11,110 nucleotides of DNA. Source: Thermoproteota archaeon. GTDB lineage: Archaea > Korarchaeota > Korarchaeia > B14-G2. The notes under the pieces were generated by a model. It searched no databases. It was not told the origin of the DNA and was given only the letters and a program-made list of their open reading frames with translations. Made by a program: the position numbers and the translations under genes. Numbering within the stretch: position 1 is the first letter of the stretch; each line of letters opens with the position of its first letter. This document shows positions 1 through 7,045 of this stretch, in pieces. Location: positions 1 through 11,110 of the forward strand of contig QMWA01000037.1 in NCBI GenBank assembly GCA_003661385.1, in the 5' to 3' direction.

Positions 1-518
1 CTAGAGAGACTCTGACACCATACCTTGGGCTATGCTTTGGGCTCCAGCTCGCTGTAGTCGAGTACGCTAGAAACGTCTGTGGGCTAGAGGGAGCCCACAC
101 AACCGAGATAGACCCTGACACACCCCACCCTGTGGTTGACATCCTCCCTGAGCAGAGGAAGCTCATAGAGGAGGAGAAGTACGGTGGGACTATGAGGCTC
201 GGCAGCTACCCAGCCGTCCTCAGGCCTGGCACCCTAGTCCACAAGCTCTATGGGAGGGATGTGGTCTACGAGAGACATAGGCACAGGTATGAGGTCAACC
301 CAGAGTACCATGGGGTCCTGCAGGAGCATGGGCTTGTTTTCTCCGGGATGTCCCCGGATGGGAGACTTGTTGAGTTCATTGAGCTCCCTGAGCACCCGTT
401 TTTCGTCGGAACACAAGCTCACCCCGAGTTCAAGTCGAGGTTCCTCAAGCCGCATCCGCTGTTCAAGGGCTTTCTTGAAGCTGCTCACAGGAGGAAGGTG
501 GGTCGCTCGATGCGGTGA
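1..518 (+). CDS. pyrG: CTP synthase, C-terminal part (5' end outside window)
   Basis: CTP synthase makes CTP from UTP, ATP and glutamine in the cytosol. The frame is open from base 3, and the window holds about the last 171 residues, which are the class I glutamine amidotransferase domain. The nucleophile-elbow motif GLCFG (usually GICLG in the family) has its catalytic Cys codon at 33-35. It is followed by a family-typical stretch reading [10 protein letters not shown] and then TPHPV. The catalytic His and Glu of the triad are in AHPEF (codons 420-422 and 426-428). The protein ends normally shortly after [11 protein letters not shown], so the 3' end looks intact. It stops at TGA 516-518, 63 bases from the convergently transcribed helicase. 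The synthetase domain and the start lie outside the window. The identification is very secure from the amidotransferase motifs and the flanking CTP-synthase-specific residues. Confidence 0.96.
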   Translation, partial: RETLTPYLGLCFGLQLAVVEYARNVCGLEGAHTTEIDPDTPHPVVDILPEQRKLIEEEKYGGTMRLGSYPAVLRPGTLVHKLYGRDVVYERHRHRYEVNPEYHGVLQEHGLVFSGMSPDGRLVEFIELPEHPFFVGTQAHPEFKSRFLKPHPLFKGFLEAAHRRKVGRSMR

Positions 519-581
519 GTCATCACATGCTCAGCCCCGGGCAGTCAGCTCATCCCCTAGCTTCAGCTGCCTGCTGGGTAT

Positions 582-2420
582 TTAAGGCTTCATGTACTCT
601 CTGAGAGCTCTCCTCCTCTTAGCTGAGAGGGCCTCCTCTATTGTGCCCTCTGCTATCACCTCGTATATGTCAGCTATCTTCCCTGGAGCTCCTCTGAGCA
701 CCCTGCCTACCCTCTGGGCCATCTGCCTTGGTGAGCCGCTTCCGCTTGCTACTATCGCTACGTCTGCGTCTGGGACATCTACGCCCTCATCTAGGACCCT
801 TGTGGTCACTAGTATGTTCACGTCTCCCTTCTTGAATGCGTTGAATATCTCAGCTCTGTTCCTTGTCCTGCCTACCATGAGCTCCGCTTTGAGGCCCTTC
901 TCTAGGAGGGCCTTGTGTATCTTCTCAGCTTGCTCTATGTACTCTGTGAATATGAGGATTTTCCTGCCCTTCTCAGCCTCGACTACCTCCAGTACTGCGG
1001 GTATCTTCTTTTCAGCTAGCAGAGCGTACCTCTTCTGGACCATCAGCCTCTCGTCTTCGTCTCTTGCCAGGGCCATTTCCCTCCACATCTGGGTTTTCTC
1101 CCTGTCTGTCAGCTTGACCCTGATGATGTGGTGCCTGAACTCCGCTAGAACCCCTGCCTTGACAAGCTCCCTGTAGCCTATCTTGTAGACCACGTCCCCT
1201 GAGCAGAGGAATATGAGGTGCTCGTTCTGGTCGCTTCTCTCTGGTGTAGCTGAGAGGCCTAGCCTGAACTTCGCTTTGGCTCTCAGAGCTATCTCCTTGA
1301 AGCTTGCTGCTGGAACATGATGTACTTCATCGAAGACTATGAGCCCAAACTTGCCTCCTATGCTGTCGATGTACCTAGCTACAGAGTTGTATATGCCGAC
1401 TGTGACATCCCCTAGCTTCTTGCTTCTCCCTGTGAAGGAGCCTACCGCCACCCCAAGCTTCCTGGCTAGGAGCTCTCTCCACTGGGATGCTAGCTCCTCT
1501 GTCACCACGCAGACCAGCGTCTTGACTCTAAGCCTGTATATGGCCTCCATCCCGACATATGTCTTCCCTCCTCCAGTTGGAATGACTACCGTACCGAAGT
1601 AGCCGTTCTCCTCCCAGGCGTCCACAGCCTCCCTCTGGAAGCCATAGAGCTCGTAGTCTCTCCTCCTCACCTCGATCCTCTCTAGGGGCCAGCTGACCTT
1701 CTCCTCTAGCTTGATGGAGTGCCTTCTCGTGAAGCTCTTGATGTGGTGTATCATGAAGTATGGAGCCCTGTACACACCTGGCTTCAGCTCGTGTAGGAGC
1801 CTGATCCTGTGCTGGACTACCTCACCCCTATACCTCTCGTTGTAGACGACATACCTCATGAAGTCTAGCTCTGTTTTCTGCTCTTCTGTCAGGGCTTGGA
1901 AGTACACTATCAGGCCTTCCAGGCCGTCCTGCACCACAGCCTTTGGTGTGAGATCTAGGAGGCTTAGGAGCCTAGTCAGGTGCTCTTCTACGAAGTACCC
2001 CCTGGAGGCTGCCTTCTTGACCTCCTCAAGGGCCTTCGCTGGCCCGAGCTTGGCTGCTAGCCTCCTGAGCTCCTCTGGGCCTATGACAGCGTAGTCCCCA
2101 GCCTTCCTGAGCGGAGGTGGGGCTGGTGAGGCTGGCATGTAGGCTGCGAACAGGCCTGCTTCAGCCATTTCCTCTAGCTTCCTCTTGACCTGCTCCTCCA
2201 GCCCTGAGACCAGCCTCCTGATCTCCTCCTCGTCTACTCCCAGCTCAACTAGCTGCCTCCACCCTCTGGCTAGGGCTCTCCTCGGGTCCAGCACCCACTC
2301 TCCAGCTTGAGGGTTGAAGTAGCAGATTTCCTTGACTCTCTCCTTGACCTCGTGGAATGCCTGGTCTGGTATGCTCTTGAAGTACACTCTGCTTCCAACC
2401 CTGATCTTCATCTCAACCAC
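582..2420 (-). CDS. XPB/SSL2-family (SF2) DNA helicase
   Basis: Predicted ATP-dependent DNA helicase or translocase of the archaeal XPB/Rad25 type, a family linked to DNA repair or DNA opening. The 612 residues carry the SF2 motifs in order: FQREAV (261-266), Walker A GGGKT (283-287), DEVH (364-367), SAT (390-392), motif V around 538-560 (TTRVLDEGVDVPDAD) and motif VI QRVGRVLRG (569-577). The first 250 or so residues are not a domain I can name, and the protein is longer than the 430-500 residues I expect for archaeal XPB. The stretch after SAT reads R-S-D (395-397), where XPB proteins usually have the RED triad. The GTG start at 2420 is chosen because AGGTG lies four bases upstream; an in-frame ATG at 2411 is the alternative. 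No Bax1-like nuclease gene, the usual archaeal XPB partner, adjoins it. The helicase class is secure; the exact XPB subtype is less so. Confidence 0.88.
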   Translation of the reverse strand: MVEMKIRVGSRVYFKSIPDQAFHEVKERVKEICYFNPQAGEWVLDPRRALARGWRQLVELGVDEEEIRRLVSGLEEQVKRKLEEMAEAGLFAAYMPASPAPPPLRKAGDYAVIGPEELRRLAAKLGPAKALEEVKKAASRGYFVEEHLTRLLSLLDLTPKAVVQDGLEGLIVYFQALTEEQKTELDFMRYVVYNERYRGEVVQHRIRLLHELKPGVYRAPYFMIHHIKSFTRRHSIKLEEKVSWPLERIEVRRRDYELYGFQREAVDAWEENGYFGTVVIPTGGGKTYVGMEAIYRLRVKTLVCVVTEELASQWRELLARKLGVAVGSFTGRSKKLGDVTVGIYNSVARYIDSIGGKFGLIVFDEVHHVPAASFKEIALRAKAKFRLGLSATPERSDQNEHLIFLCSGDVVYKIGYRELVKAGVLAEFRHHIIRVKLTDREKTQMWREMALARDEDERLMVQKRYALLAEKKIPAVLEVVEAEKGRKILIFTEYIEQAEKIHKALLEKGLKAELMVGRTRNRAEIFNAFKKGDVNILVTTRVLDEGVDVPDADVAIVASGSGSPRQMAQRVGRVLRGAPGKIADIYEVIAEGTIEEALSAKRRRALREYMKP

Positions 2421-2470
2421 AACCCACCTGGCTCCATGCTTATTAGGTTGGGTCCCTGGGGCTCAAGCAC

Positions 2471-2480
2471 CCTTTAAAGG
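2471..2480. promoter_or_regulatory. Palindromic TATA-like box shared by divergent helicase and phosphatase genes
   Basis: CCTTTAAAGG is a perfect 10-bp palindrome and the only AT-rich element in the short gap between the divergent starts at 2420 and 2512. Assuming initiation about 26 bp from the box centre, + transcripts would begin near 2501 and - transcripts near 2449. This would give leaders of roughly 11 and 29 bases. Because the box is symmetric it could serve both directions. Neither flank has an obvious purine-rich BRE. The promoter role is inferred from position and sequence only. Confidence 0.5.
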
Positions 2481-2511
2481 CTAGCTCTACATGGGGCTGG
2501 GGTGCTCTGCG

Positions 2512-3363
2512 ATGGACGCAGGCGAGTTCATCGAGCTAGTTGAGGCAGCACGCAACGCCATGGAAGAGGAGGAGAGGGAGAGGCTTAGGGTGGGCAAGCT
2601 CATCAGGCTCCCGGAGTCAGGCAGCCTAGCTGTGTTCGGTGACGTGCATGGCGACCTGAAAGCCCTTGAGGCCTTGCTTAAGGAGGCTGAGCCATGGGAT
2701 ATGCTCCTGTTCCTAGGGGACTACGGCGACAGAGGGCCTAAGCAGCCTGAGGTCTACGCTAGGATCCTCAAGCTGAAAGCGGATAGCCCTGATAGGGTGC
2801 TGCTGCTCAGAGGAAACCACGAGCAGCTCCCCTGGCTTCAGGTGTACCCTCATGACCTACCTTGGCAGCTAGCTGACAGGTTTGGCAGCGAGGGCGACAG
2901 GGCCTATGAGAGGCTAGCTCAGCTCTGGGAGGCTATGCCGATAGCTGCTGTAGCTGAGGGAAAGTACCTGATGCTCCATGGTGCTCCTCCAGTCGACCTC
3001 AAGAGGCTTGAGCAGCTTGAGGAGCCTAGCAGGGAGCACATGGAGCAGGTGCTGTGGAACGACCCATGGGAGGGAGACGAGGACATCCCATCGAGCAGGG
3101 GAGCTGGAGTGCTTGTTTCAAAGCCTACCATGAGGAGGGTTTTGGGGAGCATCGGGGTCAGGACGCTGATAAGGACTCATGAGCCATGTGAGGGGGTTAA
3201 GCTAGCTCACAGGGTTGAGGGCAGGCACCTTGTGCTGACTGTGGTCTCCAACACAGTGTACTGGTTCAAGACAGCAGCTGTGGTCAAGCTGAAGCTGGAG
3301 GACGAGGCCAAGACAGCAGATGAGCTCGCTGAGAAGCACGTCAAGAGGTATACTGTTGGCTAG
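2512..3363 (+). CDS. PPP-family Ser/Thr protein phosphatase (archaeal PP1/PP2A-like)
   Basis: Predicted cytosolic metal-dependent phosphatase that removes phosphate from serine or threonine side chains. With the start used here (283 aa) the PPP signature is complete: GDVHG (D44, H46), GDYGDRG (D70, D73, R74), RGNHE (N102, H103, E104), LHGAPP (H156) and RTHEP (R221, H223). These supply the two-metal site and the phosphate-binding arginines. The ending SNTVYW resembles the last strand of the PPP fold. I prefer ATG 2512 to the in-frame ATG 2491. TGGGGTG at 2498-2504 gives a ribosome-binding site seven bases away, and 2491 would lie upstream of the transcript start predicted from the box at 2471-2480. 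The gene ends in TAG, whose bases overlap the stop of the convergent radical SAM gene. No kinase is nearby to suggest a substrate. Family assignment is firm; substrates are unknown. Confidence 0.92.
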   Translation: MDAGEFIELVEAARNAMEEEERERLRVGKLIRLPESGSLAVFGDVHGDLKALEALLKEAEPWDMLLFLGDYGDRGPKQPEVYARILKLKADSPDRVLLLRGNHEQLPWLQVYPHDLPWQLADRFGSEGDRAYERLAQLWEAMPIAAVAEGKYLMLHGAPPVDLKRLEQLEEPSREHMEQVLWNDPWEGDEDIPSSRGAGVLVSKPTMRRVLGSIGVRTLIRTHEPCEGVKLAHRVEGRHLVLTVVSNTVYWFKTAAVVKLKLEDEAKTADELAEKHVKRYTVG

Positions 3364-4430
3364 GGTATTATCTCAGTGGTGTTATTGTACTTGGGGTAGT
3401 AGAGCTGTTCTCCACTCAGCACCCCCTCCTCTAGAAGGCGTGTGGCAGCTGGCTTCACCCTCCTAACCTCCTCTATGAGGTGCTTGACTGAGCTGCAGAC
3501 CAGCCTGAAGCCCTCTTCCCCCCACAGCCTCTCCATGTAGGCGTATAGGCACCTCCCACCGCATACTGGAAAGTACTTGCATGTGGTGCACGGGCTTCCT
3601 ATCCTGACCCTCCCAGGGAGCTCACCTGGGCTAGCTGACTCTATGCTGCCTAGCTTACCCCACTCCACGTCTACTGCTATTGGGCATGCTAGGATGTCGC
3701 CGCTTGTCGATATCGCGAATGCCTTGACACCTGCTTCACATGGCGGTGCAGGGTTGGGCTCGAAGAGCAGGGCTCTGAGGACCCCTAGGAGTGGGACGAG
3801 CCCAACCACCTCACCTTGGCTGAGCTTCCTAGCCCAGATTGACGTGAGCTGGGTGAGCTCTGGCATGTAGCTTTCTCTCAGCCACCTCTTGAAGCCCCAG
3901 TCTCTGCTCCAGACCGCGTCAAGCTGCCAGTGTATGTGGTCAAATACCCCTAGAGATGTGAGGTGGAGCACGTCTCTGAGGATGCTGCTCTTCTCTGAGA
4001 CCGTCATCCTCGCTATGAGGTCTCCCTTGAAGCCTGACTTCCTTATGTAGGCTGCAGCCTCCAGCACACGCTTGTACACGCCGCGGCCTCTATAGTAGTC
4101 TGTAACCTCCTCTCTGCCATCTATCGATAGGAGGACTGCATCAAACCTCCTCCAAAGCCTGGGGCTGAGCTTCCTAGCTAGCAGCCCATTTGTCTGGATT
4201 ACTAGCTTGCTTGGCTCCATGGAGTCGAGCAGGTCACCTATCAGCTTCGTGTTGAGCAAGGGCTCTCCGCCGTAGAACGCTACTATAGGCTCCCTGTCCT
4301 TTGAGAGGAAGTCAAGCAGGTCATCCAGCCTGTACTTCACTTCCCAGGGGACTAGGCTGTCTGGGAAGCTTCCTCCACAGTACCTGCAGGACAGGTTGCA
4401 TCTGCCAGTTGTCATTATGAGGTACAGCAC
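3360..4430 (-). CDS. Radical SAM/SPASM protein, putative peptide-modifying enzyme
   Basis: A radical SAM enzyme uses a 4Fe-4S cluster and S-adenosylmethionine to start radical chemistry. The cluster motif is CNLSCRYC (C11, C15, C18) at the extreme N-terminus, followed by GGEP (54-57), which binds the SAM amino group. The C-terminal SPASM domain is textbook: C231-x12-G-x4-C249, then C281-x2-C284-x5-C290-x3-C294 and C312, enough for two auxiliary clusters. SPASM enzymes usually modify peptides or proteins. The short N-terminus (TTGRCNLSCRYCGG) and 356-residue length recall the archaeal AF0577-type family of putative peptide modifiers; that subfamily call is from memory and less certain. The GTG start lies about 25 bases from a TTTTAA box, suggesting a leaderless message. 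No candidate substrate peptide was found beside it. It is divergent from the pst operon, so a phosphate connection is possible but unproven. Confidence 0.9.
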   Translation of the reverse strand: MLYLIMTTGRCNLSCRYCGGSFPDSLVPWEVKYRLDDLLDFLSKDREPIVAFYGGEPLLNTKLIGDLLDSMEPSKLVIQTNGLLARKLSPRLWRRFDAVLLSIDGREEVTDYYRGRGVYKRVLEAAAYIRKSGFKGDLIARMTVSEKSSILRDVLHLTSLGVFDHIHWQLDAVWSRDWGFKRWLRESYMPELTQLTSIWARKLSQGEVVGLVPLLGVLRALLFEPNPAPPCEAGVKAFAISTSGDILACPIAVDVEWGKLGSIESASPGELPGRVRIGSPCTTCKYFPVCGGRCLYAYMERLWGEEGFRLVCSSVKHLIEEVRRVKPAATRLLEEGVLSGEQLYYPKYNNTTEIIP

Positions 4431-4449
4431 ATGGCTAGCTTCCCCTAGG

Positions 4450-4459
4450 GGTTAAAATA
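4450..4459 (-). promoter_or_regulatory. TATA-like box for the radical SAM gene (leaderless)
   Basis: On the minus strand this reads as an ATTTTAAC-type box centred about 25 bases upstream of the GTG start at 4430. At the usual archaeal spacing transcription would start at or next to that GTG, and no ribosome-binding site is visible before it. Both points suggest a leaderless mRNA. The assignment is inferred from position and composition. Confidence 0.5.
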
Positions 4460-4478
4460 GGTGGTGGTGCTGGATCTA

Positions 4479-4501
4479 TATAGAATACTGCATGTTCTAT
4501 A
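4479..4501. promoter_or_regulatory. Inverted repeat TATAGAA-N9-TTCTATA, candidate operator
   Basis: Two perfect 7-base arms, TATAGAA (4479-4485) and TTCTATA (4495-4501), flank a 9-base spacer, so the arm centres are about one and a half helical turns apart. It lies in the divergent gap between the radical SAM gene and pstC, 15 bases upstream of the palindromic box proposed for pst and 20 bases beyond the radical SAM box. Its position suits a dimeric transcription factor acting on either gene. Its AT-rich arms could also simply be extra promoter elements. No regulator is identified. Confidence 0.4.
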
Positions 4502-4516
4502 GAGTTTGTGTCTAAT

Positions 4517-4526
4517 GCTTATAAGC
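4517..4526 (+). promoter_or_regulatory. TATA-like box for the pst operon
   Basis: GCTTATAAGC is a perfect 10-bp palindrome centred about 34 bases upstream of the pstC TTG start. Transcription would be expected near 4547, leaving a leader of about nine bases. An alternative AT-rich element, CTATATAG at 4476-4483, could drive a longer transcript. Functional assignment is by position only. Confidence 0.5.
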
Positions 4527-4555
4527 AGGGGGCTAAGTGGAGTATGGTGTAGACC

Positions 4556-5479
4556 TTGCCTAAACGCCCCCGGCGAAAACTCACTAAACGCCTCAATGGT
4601 GATAGGGGGTTCTTCACGCTGGCCTTGTGCTTCGCCTTGGCTGTCACAGCTCTGTTCACCCTGGTGCTCTACGAGCTGGCCAGGGGCTCTAGGCTGTCAG
4701 TAGCTGAGGCTGGAGCAAGCCTCCTGTCAGCTGAGTGGAACCCTGGGCATGGGAGGTTCGGGCAGCTCCCCTTCATCTACGGGACCCTGGTCTCCTCAAC
4801 CCTAGCTCTTGGCTTAGCGCTCCCTTTGAGCTTGCTGTCAGCAGTGTTCCTGGTTGAGATGTGCCCTAGAGGCATAGCTGACCTGCTGTCCTCTGTGATA
4901 GAGCTGATAGCAGCTATACCGAGCGTTGTTATAGGCCTCTGGGGCATATTCGTGCTAGCCCCCGTGGTCAGGGACTACATCCAGCCTGCTCTCAGCAAGC
5001 TCAGCTTCATACCGCTGTTCTCAGGCAGGACCATGGGGCTCTCGATGCTCACTGCAGTCCTGGTGCTGGCCCTCATGATAACCCCGATAATAACGTCGCT
5101 CTCCAAGGAGGCCATAGCCTCCGTGCCAGCTGAGCTCAAGGACGGGCTCTACGCGCTCGGGGCAACCAGGCTTGAAGTCATGAAGTACGTTGTGATCCCC
5201 TATGCGAAGCGTGGGATCCTCGCTGCAGCAGTCCTCGGGTACGCTAGAGCCATAGGCGAGACGATGGCTGTCACAATGGTCATAGGGAACACGCCTGTGA
5301 TCTCAGCTAGCTTGCTTTCTCCAGCTTACACTCTGGCAGCTGTCATAGCAAACGAGTTCGTTGAGGCAACCAGCGAGGTCTATGTCTCAGCTCTGGTGGC
5401 ATCTGGGCTCATACTCTTCATCATGTCAGCTCTAGTGAGCTTAGCTGGCAGAGCCCTGGCGAGAGGTGGTGTAGGATGA
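4556..5479 (+). CDS. pstC: Phosphate ABC transporter permease PstC
   Basis: One of the two membrane subunits that form the channel of the PstSCAB high-affinity phosphate importer. The 307 residues start with a strongly basic cytosolic tail (about residues 2-17). Some six hydrophobic segments follow, roughly at 18-40, 75-100, 113-138, 160-182, 220-244 and 275-298. The cytoplasmic EAA-type loop that docks PstB is at about 193-232 (GLYALGATRLEVMKYVVIP, then YARAIGETMAV). GETMAV and the following IGN are typical of PstC. The TTG at 4556 is the first possible start, since an in-frame TAG lies at 4550-4552. GGTG at 4546-4549 may serve as ribosome-binding site. The gene heads a tight operon and its TGA overlaps the pstA ATG. 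Unusually, no periplasmic-type binding protein gene pstS precedes it. Choice of PstC over PstA rests on order and on these motifs, and is secure. Confidence 0.93.
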   Translation: MPKRPRRKLTKRLNGDRGFFTLALCFALAVTALFTLVLYELARGSRLSVAEAGASLLSAEWNPGHGRFGQLPFIYGTLVSSTLALGLALPLSLLSAVFLVEMCPRGIADLLSSVIELIAAIPSVVIGLWGIFVLAPVVRDYIQPALSKLSFIPLFSGRTMGLSMLTAVLVLALMITPIITSLSKEAIASVPAELKDGLYALGATRLEVMKYVVIPYAKRGILAAAVLGYARAIGETMAVTMVIGNTPVISASLLSPAYTLAAVIANEFVEATSEVYVSALVASGLILFIMSALVSLAGRALARGGVG

Positions 5480-6291
5480 GGCTCAGGAAGCTAGCTGACA
5501 GAGCGTTCACGCTGGCTTGCTTCGCCAGCGTGCTGCTTGTCTTAGCTCCGCTCTTCAGCATAGTGTACACTGTGGCGTCGAGAGGAGCTAGAGCACTGAG
5601 CATAGACTTCATCACCTCGCTTCCTGCCCCAGTAGGTGAGGCTGGAGGGGGGGTAGCCAACGCCATCCAGGGCACTGTCATGCTCACCCTGCTCTCTATG
5701 GGCATCACCCTCCCGATAGGAGTCGCCTCTGGGATATACCTGGCTGAGTACGGGCGTAGTAGGCTAGCTGACCTAGTTGCTGTAGCCAGGGACACGCTTG
5801 CTGGCACCCCATCCATCGTGGCAGGGGTCTTCAGCTACATGCTCATCGTGTCGAGGTGGGGTTTCTCAGCTCTAGCTGGAGCAGTAGCCTTGAGCGTCCT
5901 GGTGATACCAGTGGTCTCAAAGGCCACAGAGGAAGCTTTGAAGATGGTCCCCAGGGAGGTAAAGGAGGCTGGGCTTGCGCTGGGGCTCAGGAGGTGGAAG
6001 GTTGTAGCGTACATCCTGCTCAAGGAAGCTAAGGCAGGGATACTCGCTGGAGCTCTGCTCTCCATGGCTAGGGTAGCTGGGGAGACAGCTCCGCTGCTCT
6101 TCACCTCGTTTGGGAATCAAGGGTATGCGGGAGGCTTCCTAGACCCATGCTCAGCTCTCCCACTCGTCATCTACGTCTACGCCACCTCACCTTACGAGGA
6201 GTGGCATACTCAAGCCTGGGGGGCTGCTCTCCTCCTGATGCTGGCTGTACTCTCGATAAACCTGGCTGTGAGGAGGGTTGTGAGGGGGTAG
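5476..6291 (+). CDS. pstA: Phosphate ABC transporter permease PstA
   Basis: Second channel subunit of the phosphate importer, partner of PstC in the membrane. In its 271 residues the hydrophobic segments lie roughly at 11-33, 66-90, 108-125, 130-150, 187-205 and 245-265. The EAA loop is at about 154-196 ([19 protein letters not shown]). The following [13 protein letters not shown] is characteristic of PstA. The segment [16 protein letters not shown] preceding the loop is also family-typical. The start codon overlaps the pstC stop as ATGA (5476-5479), so the two are very likely translationally coupled, giving paired permease synthesis. The stop TAG at 6289-6291 is one base from the pstB start. 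Length and topology are normal and nothing looks damaged. Confidence is high. Confidence 0.94.
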   Translation: MRLRKLADRAFTLACFASVLLVLAPLFSIVYTVASRGARALSIDFITSLPAPVGEAGGGVANAIQGTVMLTLLSMGITLPIGVASGIYLAEYGRSRLADLVAVARDTLAGTPSIVAGVFSYMLIVSRWGFSALAGAVALSVLVIPVVSKATEEALKMVPREVKEAGLALGLRRWKVVAYILLKEAKAGILAGALLSMARVAGETAPLLFTSFGNQGYAGGFLDPCSALPLVIYVYATSPYEEWHTQAWGAALLLMLAVLSINLAVRRVVRG

Positions 6292-6292
6292 C

Positions 6293-7045
6293 TTGAAGAT
6301 AGAGGTTAAGGAGCTCAGCGCGTGGTATGGTAGCCATCAGGTCCTTAGGAGTGTGAGCATGGGGGTAAGAGAGAACATGATAACAGCTATCATAGGGCCT
6401 AGCGGCTGCGGCAAGACCACCCTCCTCAGGTGCTTGAACAGAATGCATGAGCTGGTAGACGGCGCCAGAGTGGAGGGGGAGGTCCTCCTCGACGGGGAGA
6501 ACATCTACGACCCCAGCGTGGACCCAGTGGAGGTCAGGAGGAGGATCGGGATGGTGTTCCAGAAGCCCAACCCCTTCCCACACATGAGCATATTCGACAA
6601 CGTGGCCATAGGCCTCAAGCTCGCTGGAGTCAGGGACAAGAGGAAGCTCAGGGAGGTTGTTGAAGACTGCCTTAAGAAGGCTGCCCTATGGGATGAGGTC
6701 AAGGACAAGCTCGACCAGCCTGGTGGAAGGCTCTCAGGAGGACAGCAGCAGAGGCTGTGCATAGCTAGAGCCCTGGCGACAAGCCCTGAAGTTCTGCTCT
6801 TCGACGAGCCCACTTCAGCCCTAGACCCAATCTCAGCCATGAGAATCGAGAACCTCATGCTAAGCCTCAAAAGGGAGTACACGATAGTGATTGTGACACA
6901 CAACATCCAGCAGGCTGCTAGGGTAAGCGACTACACAGCCTTCCTCTACAGGGGAGTGCTGGTAGAGTATGGTGAGACAGCCGTCATGTTTAAGACCCCC
7001 AGGCACAAGCTTACAGAGGAGTACCTGACTGGCAGGTTTGGGTGA
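6293..7045 (+). CDS. pstB: Phosphate ABC transporter ATP-binding protein PstB
   Basis: Cytosolic ATPase that powers phosphate import through PstC and PstA. All ABC elements are present in the 250 residues: Walker A GPSGCGKT (35-42), Q-loop Q90 in [10 protein letters not shown], signature LSGGQQQRL (147-155), Walker B VLLFDEP (167-173), D-loop SALD (175-178) and the switch histidine in VTHN (H203). The [10 protein letters not shown] string and the length of about 250 are typical of PstB rather than other ABC ATPases. The TTG start follows the pstA stop by one base and is preceded by the purine-rich GAGGGGG (6282-6288), a plausible ribosome-binding site inside pstA. The 3' end overlaps the phoU start by eight bases. 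Confidence is very high. Confidence 0.97.
   Translation: MKIEVKELSAWYGSHQVLRSVSMGVRENMITAIIGPSGCGKTTLLRCLNRMHELVDGARVEGEVLLDGENIYDPSVDPVEVRRRIGMVFQKPNPFPHMSIFDNVAIGLKLAGVRDKRKLREVVEDCLKKAALWDEVKDKLDQPGGRLSGGQQQRLCIARALATSPEVLLFDEPTSALDPISAMRIENLMLSLKREYTIVIVTHNIQQAARVSDYTAFLYRGVLVEYGETAVMFKTPRHKLTEEYLTGRFG

Noticed and set aside
519-581. Possible terminator hairpin between pyrG and the helicase
   Set aside because: The gap has short GC-rich words but no convincing stem and no T-run on either strand; TATTTAAG at 579-586 runs into the helicase stop.
2491-2511. Upstream ATG as the phosphatase start (adds 7 residues)
   Set aside because: It would lie only about 16 bases from the centre of the TATA-like box and lacks a ribosome-binding site, whereas ATG 2512 has one.
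4492-4515. Very short + ORF (7 codons) before pstC, considered as a leader peptide
   Set aside because: No ribosome-binding site, it lies upstream of the predicted transcript start, and there is no attenuator-like structure.
4506-4703. 65-codon + frame with a CRPC motif next to the radical SAM gene, considered as a peptide substrate
   Set aside because: It overlaps the strongly supported pstC in another frame for most of its length, and its sequence looks like an out-of-frame reading of the membrane-protein codons.
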